Shown: positions 5,511-9,368 of the stretch, piece by piece
How positions within the stretch are numbered: the stretch's first letter is position 1
How the letters are laid out: each line of letters starts with the position of its first letter
Assembly: GCA_013331215.1 (NCBI GenBank)
Contig: DUGU01000282.1
Coordinates: 1-9,368 of the forward strand
Source: Methanoregulaceae archaeon
GTDB taxonomy: Archaea; Halobacteriota; Methanomicrobia; Methanomicrobiales; Methanospirillaceae
Direction of reading: 5' to 3'
DNA length: 9,368 bases
Program-made: the position numbers and the translations under genes
The notes under the pieces: generated by a model
What the model saw: the letters and a program-made list of their open reading frames with translations, nothing else
What the model was told of the DNA's origin: nothing
Databases searched by the model: none

Positions 5511-5821
5511 CGGTCGACGACCGGAACATGTCGGGGCTCCGTCCCCCCGGGTCGTCTCCGCCGCGGAAGTCAAAGGATGAGCGACGGATTCGGGTTCGGC
5601 GAGGGAAAAAATATTAGCCATATGAATGTTTGCTAATTCAATCACTAATTTATAGACGATTTAACAATTTCTTTTTGGATTTCATCGGTTTTTCAAGGAT
5701 TTCTTTCGGCTGATGCCCGGTAAAGGGGCTACGAACGGGGCGGGATCCTGCGGTATTTGGCATCATTCGGAACACGATCAAATATTTTTGGTTAAATTTA
5801 CAAAATCTGATCTATTCGTGA

Positions 5822-5834
5822 GAATTTAAAAAGA
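5822..5834 (+). promoter_or_regulatory. TATA-like promoter of the secreted protein gene
   Basis: GAATTTAAAAAGA (5822-5834) has an archaeal TATA-like core (TTTAAAAA) preceded by purine/A-rich bases like a BRE. A start about 25 bases downstream would fall near 5853-5857, leaving a leader of about 65 bases before ATG 5921. An earlier AT-rich element near 5782 is an alternative. Confidence 0.5.
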
Positions 5835-5910
5835 AAACATTTTTATGTTACAGTCGCGCAATTGGGTCCGAGGTGTTCCGGCCACCAACTCGTCGGGATA
5901 CCGAAGAACT

Positions 5911-5915
5911 GGTGA
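5911..5915 (+). promoter_or_regulatory. Shine-Dalgarno site that fixes the start at 5921
   Basis: GGTGA lies five bases before ATG 5921. An in-frame GTG at 5873 would add 16 hydrophilic residues in front of the signal peptide and has no such site, so 5921 is preferred. Confidence 0.65.
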
Positions 5916-5920
5916 AACCA

Positions 5921-6778
5921 ATGGAACGCGAAAACGACAGAATCAGGAGGGCGGCGGCACTCACGATGATCGCGCTGCTGCTCTCGATCGGCCTGGTCGG
6001 GCTCTTCCCGGTCTCGGCGCAACCCGAACTCTCCGATTGGCGCCACATCTGGATCCCGATGACGAACGGCGCCAGACACGGCGTGAACGACGAGTACTAC
6101 TTCAAGCTCGACGGCGGCGGACTCAACGCGATGCATATCACGGACGACCCCATCAACGATTATGACGGTGCAGTGTACCACGGTGGCGACAGCGGCACCT
6201 TCTGGGTCTCCGACACCGGCGGGCGCGGATTCAACGACGACATCATCATCCTGGCCAGCGTCCTCGGGACCCCGGGACCGACCTTCAACCTCAAGGTCAA
6301 CTCGAGCGGGTACACCTGGCCCCTGACGTACAACGCGGCTGTCCCCGCTGAGAATACTCTCGTGTACAACGTAGGACAGAACGGAACCTCAGGGATTAAC
6401 GGGTCATTCAATACTGGGAACTACCTCGCCGACGAAGATGATGTAGACATCGCACAGATCTGGCGACCATCGACGGTTCAGAACTACCCCATCTACTACG
6501 GACAGAATATGAACGACCCGTCTCAGGAGTTCAACCTGATCTTCATCGACCTGAAGGGGGGGAACATCGGCACGAACAGCAGTTCCGTGTCCTACAGCGC
6601 GAACCTGATCGATCGCGGCTCGGCGAGGGTCGACTATACGGTCGAGGGCCTCGGAGATGCCAAGCTCGCCTTCAACACCTACGGCTGGTGCAACTGGTCG
6701 AACCAGCAGAAGGGAGTCTCCTGGACCAACTCTCTCACCGCGTCCCCGCAGAGCGGCTGGGACATTAATTTCGCGTAA
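5921..6778 (+). CDS. Secreted single-domain protein of an uncharacterised methanogen family
   Basis: A 285-residue protein and the only complete copy of this domain in the window. Residues 1-33 form a signal peptide (charged MERENDRIRR, hydrophobic core MIALLLSIGLVGLF, likely cleavage after VSA), so it is exported. Residues 40-275 are the domain: HIWIPMTNGA, LDGGGLNAMHITDD, SGTFWVSDTGGRGFNDD, AQIWRP, YPIYYGQN, FIDLKGGNIG, GSARVDYTVEG, AFNTYGWCNWSN and SWTN. The balance of strands, Gly and aromatics suggests an all-beta fold, but I know no function or catalytic residues. It has N-glycosylation sequons (NSS, NGT, NWS). It lacks the calcium-loop tail of the gene at 524 and any C-terminal membrane anchor, so it is probably released or held by other surface proteins. 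It has its own promoter and ribosome binding site and seems monocistronic. Confidence 0.85.
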   Translation: MERENDRIRRAAALTMIALLLSIGLVGLFPVSAQPELSDWRHIWIPMTNGARHGVNDEYYFKLDGGGLNAMHITDDPINDYDGAVYHGGDSGTFWVSDTGGRGFNDDIIILASVLGTPGPTFNLKVNSSGYTWPLTYNAAVPAENTLVYNVGQNGTSGINGSFNTGNYLADEDDVDIAQIWRPSTVQNYPIYYGQNMNDPSQEFNLIFIDLKGGNIGTNSSSVSYSANLIDRGSARVDYTVEGLGDAKLAFNTYGWCNWSNQQKGVSWTNSLTASPQSGWDINFA

Positions 6779-7063
6779 GACAATTCCCTTCTTTGTCTCC
6801 CCCTCCAGACTCTCCCTCTCTCGGGAGGAACGCCCGTGGATCACATGCCGTCGGGCATTGCCCGGAAAAGAGGCGAGCTACATCATATCAACCAACCCCG
6901 GTATGAATGGCTCCGGAGAGAAGGAAATCGGTGGATGGATGGCAGACCGTCCGGGCGCTCTCCCGGACACTGGAAACCGCGGCCGGATGGTGCGAGGCCG
7001 GTTGCGACCCCTGGACGATAAGGGACACCCCGCGTCCAGACCCCGTGCATCGGGTTGTTGATC

Positions 7064-7078
7064 AAGTTTAATAAACTT
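7064..7078 (+). promoter_or_regulatory. TATA-like palindrome upstream of the NosD-PKD gene
   Basis: AAGTTTA-A-TAAACTT is a perfect 7-bp inverted repeat around one base and contains a TATA-like core (TTTAATAAA). It is the only strongly AT-rich block between the two genes. Transcription from it would start near 7100, leaving a leader of about 125 bases. The symmetry could also serve a regulator. Confidence 0.5.
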
Positions 7079-7176
7079 TGTAATTTATCGGTCCTGTGTC
7101 CCATACTTTCGCCAAGGGAAATGCGGCCGGATAGCCCGGGCTTGCTTCACGCGCAGCCCGCGGTCCGGGGAGTCAG

Positions 7177-7196
7177 GCCGTTCCATTGTGAACGGC
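7177..7196 (+). promoter_or_regulatory. Leader hairpin before the NosD-PKD gene
   Basis: GCCGTTC (7177-7183), loop CATTGT, GAACGGC (7190-7196): a perfect 7-bp stem ending 28 bases before the ATG and 15 bases before the Shine-Dalgarno site. It may stabilise the mRNA or tune translation. No riboswitch class is recognised. Confidence 0.4.
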
Positions 7197-7211
7197 ACCG
7201 CGTCTCCCTCC

Positions 7212-7217
7212 AGGTGA
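7212..7217 (+). promoter_or_regulatory. Shine-Dalgarno site for the NosD-PKD gene
   Basis: AGGTGA lies seven bases before ATG 7225, and that ATG is followed at once by a signal peptide. Together these fix the start. Confidence 0.7.
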
Positions 7218-7224
7218 ACGATCC

Positions 7225-9368
7225 ATGGCACGGCAATTACGATTCGATCTGATTCTGCTTACAATACTCACGGCATGCGTCCTGATGCTGGCTCCGGCCG
7301 CGGCAGGGCTCGTGACCGTCGGTACCGGCTGCGACTACCCCACGCTGATGGACGCGATCAACAACGCGACCGTGGTCAATGGCGATACCATCTATGTCTA
7401 CAACGGCACATACGCCTTCACCGGGCTGACGAAGTCGGTCACCATCACCGGAGAGGGTGCGGAACTCGTCACGCTGGATCTTGGCGGCCTCACCAGGACC
7501 ATTACCGGCAGCGGGACGGTCTTCGAACGGCTAAGGTCCACCAACGGTCGCCTGAGTTTCCCGACGACTGGCGGTGGCGCGACGAACATGATCGTCCGCG
7601 AGTGTATCTTCGAAAATATGAAGTATACAACGACGGGGGGTAGTGGGGCTATCACGCTCCGGGGTCACGATAACGCATTCATAGGCAATACGTTCAGAAA
7701 TAACGTGATATCCCAAAACGCCCTGATCTCGTTGAACGACCTGACCCAACGCCTGGAGAACAACACCTTCACGAACACGACCGGTGCGGGCCGAGGAGTG
7801 ATCGCCGTCACCCAGGCCCTCTCGGCTTCCACCATCCAGAAGAACCGGTTTTCCAACAACGGAATACCATGTATTTCATTCGATGCTGCCACCGGGGCAA
7901 ATCCCGGGAACCGGATCTGTCTCAATGACTTCATCGTGCCAGCAGGAGTGACTCCGGTTGTGAGAGTTGGAACATCAGGAGACGTTTCACCTGTCCTCTG
8001 GACCACCTCGGGAGCGATTCCGTACACCTACGGGGGCGCGCCCCGCACCGGCCTCCTCGGCAATTACTGGAGTCCCTATACGGGCACGGACGCAAACGGG
8101 GACGGGATCGGCGACACCCCATACGACACGGGGATGCTCAATTATGACAACCCGGCCACGAACCCGGCGCACCTTGATCAGGCCCCGCTGATGGCCCCCG
8201 TCGCGGACTACTTCGGCCCGGCCGGCCCCGCGGCGCCTGTCGCCGCCTTCTCCGCGAACGTGACGAACGGCACCGCGCCGCTCGCGGTCGGGTTCACGGA
8301 CGCCTCGACGGGTGACGCAATCACGGCCCGGGCCTGGGACTTCCAGGACGACGGCGTCGTCGACTCGACCGACGAGGACCCGACGTACACGTACACGGCC
8401 GCCGGCACCTACACCCTGAATCTCACGGTCACGAACGCCGGCGGGTCCGACAGCGAAGTGAAGACCGGGTACATCACCGTCACCGAGCCCGTGAACCCGC
8501 CGGTCGTCAACTTCATCGGCGAACCCCGGGTCGGTCCGGCACCCCTCCGCGTCGACTTCACCGACCAGTCCACCGGCACCCCGACCGAGTGGGCGTGGGA
8601 CTTCACGAACGACGGTGTTGTCGACAGCACCGAGCAGAGCCCGAACTACACCTACACCGCGCCCGGAATCTACCAGGTGAACCTGACCGCGAGCAACGCG
8701 GGCGGGTCCGCCTTCCGGCTGAAGGGCAACTACATCAACGTCACGGGCCAGGACCCGAACCTGCCGGGAACGGACTTCACGGCCGACGTCCGGGCCGGAC
8801 CGGCGCCCCTCCGCGTCAACTTCACGGATACGACCACGGGCAGCCCGTCCGCCTGGGCCTGGGACTTCACGAACGACGGCACGATCGACAGCACCGACCA
8901 GAACCCGAACTACACCTACGCCGGCCCCGGTCTCTACCAGGTGAACCTGACGGCCACCAACGCGGCCGGCAGCCGGTCGAGGCTGAAGGCGAGCTACATC
9001 AACGTCACCGAGCCGGCGACCCCGACACCGACGCCGACACCGACGCCGACACCGACGGTCACGCCGACGGTAACGCCAACTCCGACCGTCGCGCCCGAGT
9101 CGGGCGTGCTCTCGGCGCCGCGGCACATCTTCGTCGCGCCGGCCAACGGCGCGAGGTTCGACCTGGACGGCGCGGCCTTCGGCGGCCCGAGCGGGACGTA
9201 TTACATCAAGGCCGACGGCGGCGGGCTCAACGAGCTTCACGTCACGAACGACGCGGCCGTGGCGGCCGGGCAGGTGACGTCGACGAGCAGCCAGTCCGGG
9301 ACCTTCTGGGTCTCGAACACCGGCGGCAGAGGCTTCGACGACGACATCCTCCTCCTCGTCTCCGTCCA
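7225..9368 (+). CDS. Large secreted multidomain surface protein (beta-helix, 3 PKD, Thr-Pro linker, secreted domain), 3' end outside window
   Basis: The frame is open from ATG 7225 to the window end (714 residues seen, no stop). Residues 1-27 form a signal peptide (hydrophobic LILLTILTACVLMLAP, cleavage near AAA-GL). Residues 30-330 are a right-handed beta-helix of the NosD/periplasmic copper-binding type: GCDYPTLMDAIN at the start, repeated short turns (NTFRNN, NTFTNT, NRFSNN), and the typical end LLGNYWSPYTG with DANGDGIGDTP. Three PKD domains follow at 338-420, 427-507 and 516-596 (WDF-DDG, TYTYTAAGTYTLNLTV; WAWDFTNDG, YQVNLTA). A Thr-Pro linker (597-622) leads into the domain shared with the genes at 524 and 5921 (HIFVAPANGA, GGGLNELHVTND, SGTFWVSNTGGRGFDDD). 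Many NxS/T sequons suggest surface glycosylation. Likely extracellular, for adhesion, matrix or glycan contact. Codon use is less GC-rich in the beta-helix than in the PKD part. Confidence 0.88.
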   Translation, partial: MARQLRFDLILLTILTACVLMLAPAAAGLVTVGTGCDYPTLMDAINNATVVNGDTIYVYNGTYAFTGLTKSVTITGEGAELVTLDLGGLTRTITGSGTVFERLRSTNGRLSFPTTGGGATNMIVRECIFENMKYTTTGGSGAITLRGHDNAFIGNTFRNNVISQNALISLNDLTQRLENNTFTNTTGAGRGVIAVTQALSASTIQKNRFSNNGIPCISFDAATGANPGNRICLNDFIVPAGVTPVVRVGTSGDVSPVLWTTSGAIPYTYGGAPRTGLLGNYWSPYTGTDANGDGIGDTPYDTGMLNYDNPATNPAHLDQAPLMAPVADYFGPAGPAAPVAAFSANVTNGTAPLAVGFTDASTGDAITARAWDFQDDGVVDSTDEDPTYTYTAAGTYTLNLTVTNAGGSDSEVKTGYITVTEPVNPPVVNFIGEPRVGPAPLRVDFTDQSTGTPTEWAWDFTNDGVVDSTEQSPNYTYTAPGIYQVNLTASNAGGSAFRLKGNYINVTGQDPNLPGTDFTADVRAGPAPLRVNFTDTTTGSPSAWAWDFTNDGTIDSTDQNPNYTYAGPGLYQVNLTATNAAGSRSRLKASYINVTEPATPTPTPTPTPTPTVTPTVTPTPTVAPESGVLSAPRHIFVAPANGARFDLDGAAFGGPSGTYYIKADGGGLNELHVTNDAAVAAGQVTSTSSQSGTFWVSNTGGRGFDDDILLLVSV
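8503..9012 (+). repeat. Internal tandem PKD repeats 2 and 3
   Basis: The stretches coding PKD domain 2 (8503-8745) and 3 (8770-9012) are close DNA copies: GCCCCTCCGCGTC, TGGGACTTCACGAACGACGG and TCTACCAGGTGAACCTGAC recur almost unchanged. PKD domain 1 (8236-8484) is more diverged. This points to recent tandem duplication of the second and third domains. Confidence 0.75.
9019..9090 (+). repeat. Thr-Pro linker, low-complexity repeat
   Basis: A 12-bp unit CCGACACCGACG, repeated about three times and then degenerating, codes Thr-Pro repeats with some Val. It forms an extended, probably O-glycosylated spacer that lifts one domain away from the rest of the chain, and it is a likely site of length variation by slippage. 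Confidence 0.8.

Larger units (their letters stand above)
5411..5920. other. Gene-free stretch: GC-rich then AT-rich leader region
   Basis: I see no gene here. The first 190 bases are GC-rich and contain a long hairpin (5473-5510). From about 5605 the base composition changes sharply to AT-rich, with an inverted repeat ATTAGC/GCTAAT (5613-5618 and 5632-5637) and T-rich tracts (5668-5694) that could terminate plus-strand transcription. The stretch 5778-5850 is AT-rich and carries the promoter of the next gene. Such AT-rich DNA stands out in this window and is most likely regulatory. Confidence 0.6.
6779..7224. other. Gene-free stretch between two secreted-protein genes
   Basis: No convincing gene. 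Just after the stop are pyrimidine-rich runs (6785-6820) and a small CTCCC/GGGAG stem near 6812-6827, which may end transcription of the preceding gene. From 7060 a short AT-rich block holds the likely promoter of the next gene, followed by a leader of roughly 125 bases with one hairpin. Confidence 0.55.

Noticed and set aside
4967..5694. Short imperfect repeat GGATTTCNNCGGTTTTTC at 4967-4984 and 5677-5694
   Set aside because: 16 of 18 bases match, but the T-rich pattern is typical of terminator-like sequence and too short to claim a repeat family.
5873..5920. GTG 5873 as the start of the secreted protein
   Set aside because: It would put 16 hydrophilic residues before the signal peptide and lacks a ribosome site; ATG 5921 has GGTGA at good spacing.
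6836..7021. 61-residue frame starting with GTG behind a good GGGAGG site
   Set aside because: The product is Arg/Pro/Gly/His-rich without any recognisable pattern, and the G-rich site is also part of a small stem after the previous gene.
7987..9240. Long minus-strand frame (417 codons) across the PKD region
   Set aside because: It is the mirror of a highly GC-biased repeat-coding region; its Arg/Val/Gly-rich repeats track the PKD repeats of the plus strand, whose protein is clearly real.
1..9368. CRISPR arrays, tRNA or rRNA genes, insertion-sequence ends, transposases or integrases
   Set aside because: I looked for regularly spaced repeats, conserved RNA motifs, paired terminal inverted repeats and catalytic motifs of these enzymes and saw none.

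Overview
The window looks like a piece of a GC-rich methanogenic euryarchaeon, most likely of the order Methanomicrobiales. This is inferred from the protein content: secreted proteins built from NosD-type beta-helix, PKD and Thr-Pro linker modules, an EF-hand/dockerin-like tail, a RelE/ParE toxin paired with a ribbon-helix-helix-type antitoxin, and AT-rich TATA-like elements in front of genes. No rRNA, tRNA, CRISPR array or recognisable transposase was seen.

Left part (1-1579): the 3' end of a conserved cytoplasmic protein that I cannot name overlaps by ATGA with a secreted-protein gene. That gene is cut by one in-frame TAG (1022-1024), but the same frame continues with clear homology to a later gene in the window and ends in a calcium-loop/dockerin-like tail. 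Next (1641-2155) is a compact antitoxin-toxin operon. About 870 bases without a convincing gene follow; they hold a strong 12-bp hairpin.

Centre (3025-5412): a small uncertain ORF overlaps (ATGA) a 515-residue protein combining an N-terminal DUF4062 domain, a RecG-like/HATPase_c_4 domain and a C-terminal winged helix. Beyond it, on the minus strand, is a decaying second copy of the toxin-antitoxin operon: a substituted antitoxin and a 47-residue toxin stub. Head to head with it is a 40-codon relic of the secreted-protein gene (hydrophobic leader joined to a shortened calcium-loop tail). The relic and the tail of the first secreted gene share a 62-bp direct repeat (57/62 identical by hand count). 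The two repeat copies bound about 3.8 kb holding both toxin-antitoxin loci and the DUF4062 gene, so this segment reads as an accessory islet placed between copies of a secreted-protein gene.

Right part (5413-9368): an AT-rich regulatory stretch leads to an intact secreted single-domain protein (5921-6778). After a second gene-free stretch with a TATA-like palindrome and a leader hairpin comes a large multidomain surface protein: signal peptide, NosD-like beta-helix, three PKD domains, Thr-Pro linker, then the same secreted domain. It runs off the window end. The secreted domain (core Gly-Gly-Leu-Asn...His-Ile/Val-Thr and Ser-Gly-Thr-Phe-Trp-Val-Ser-Asp-Thr-Gly-Gly) thus appears in three architectures plus one relic within 9.4 kb. 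This suggests a locus where cell-surface proteins are duplicated, shuffled and lost.
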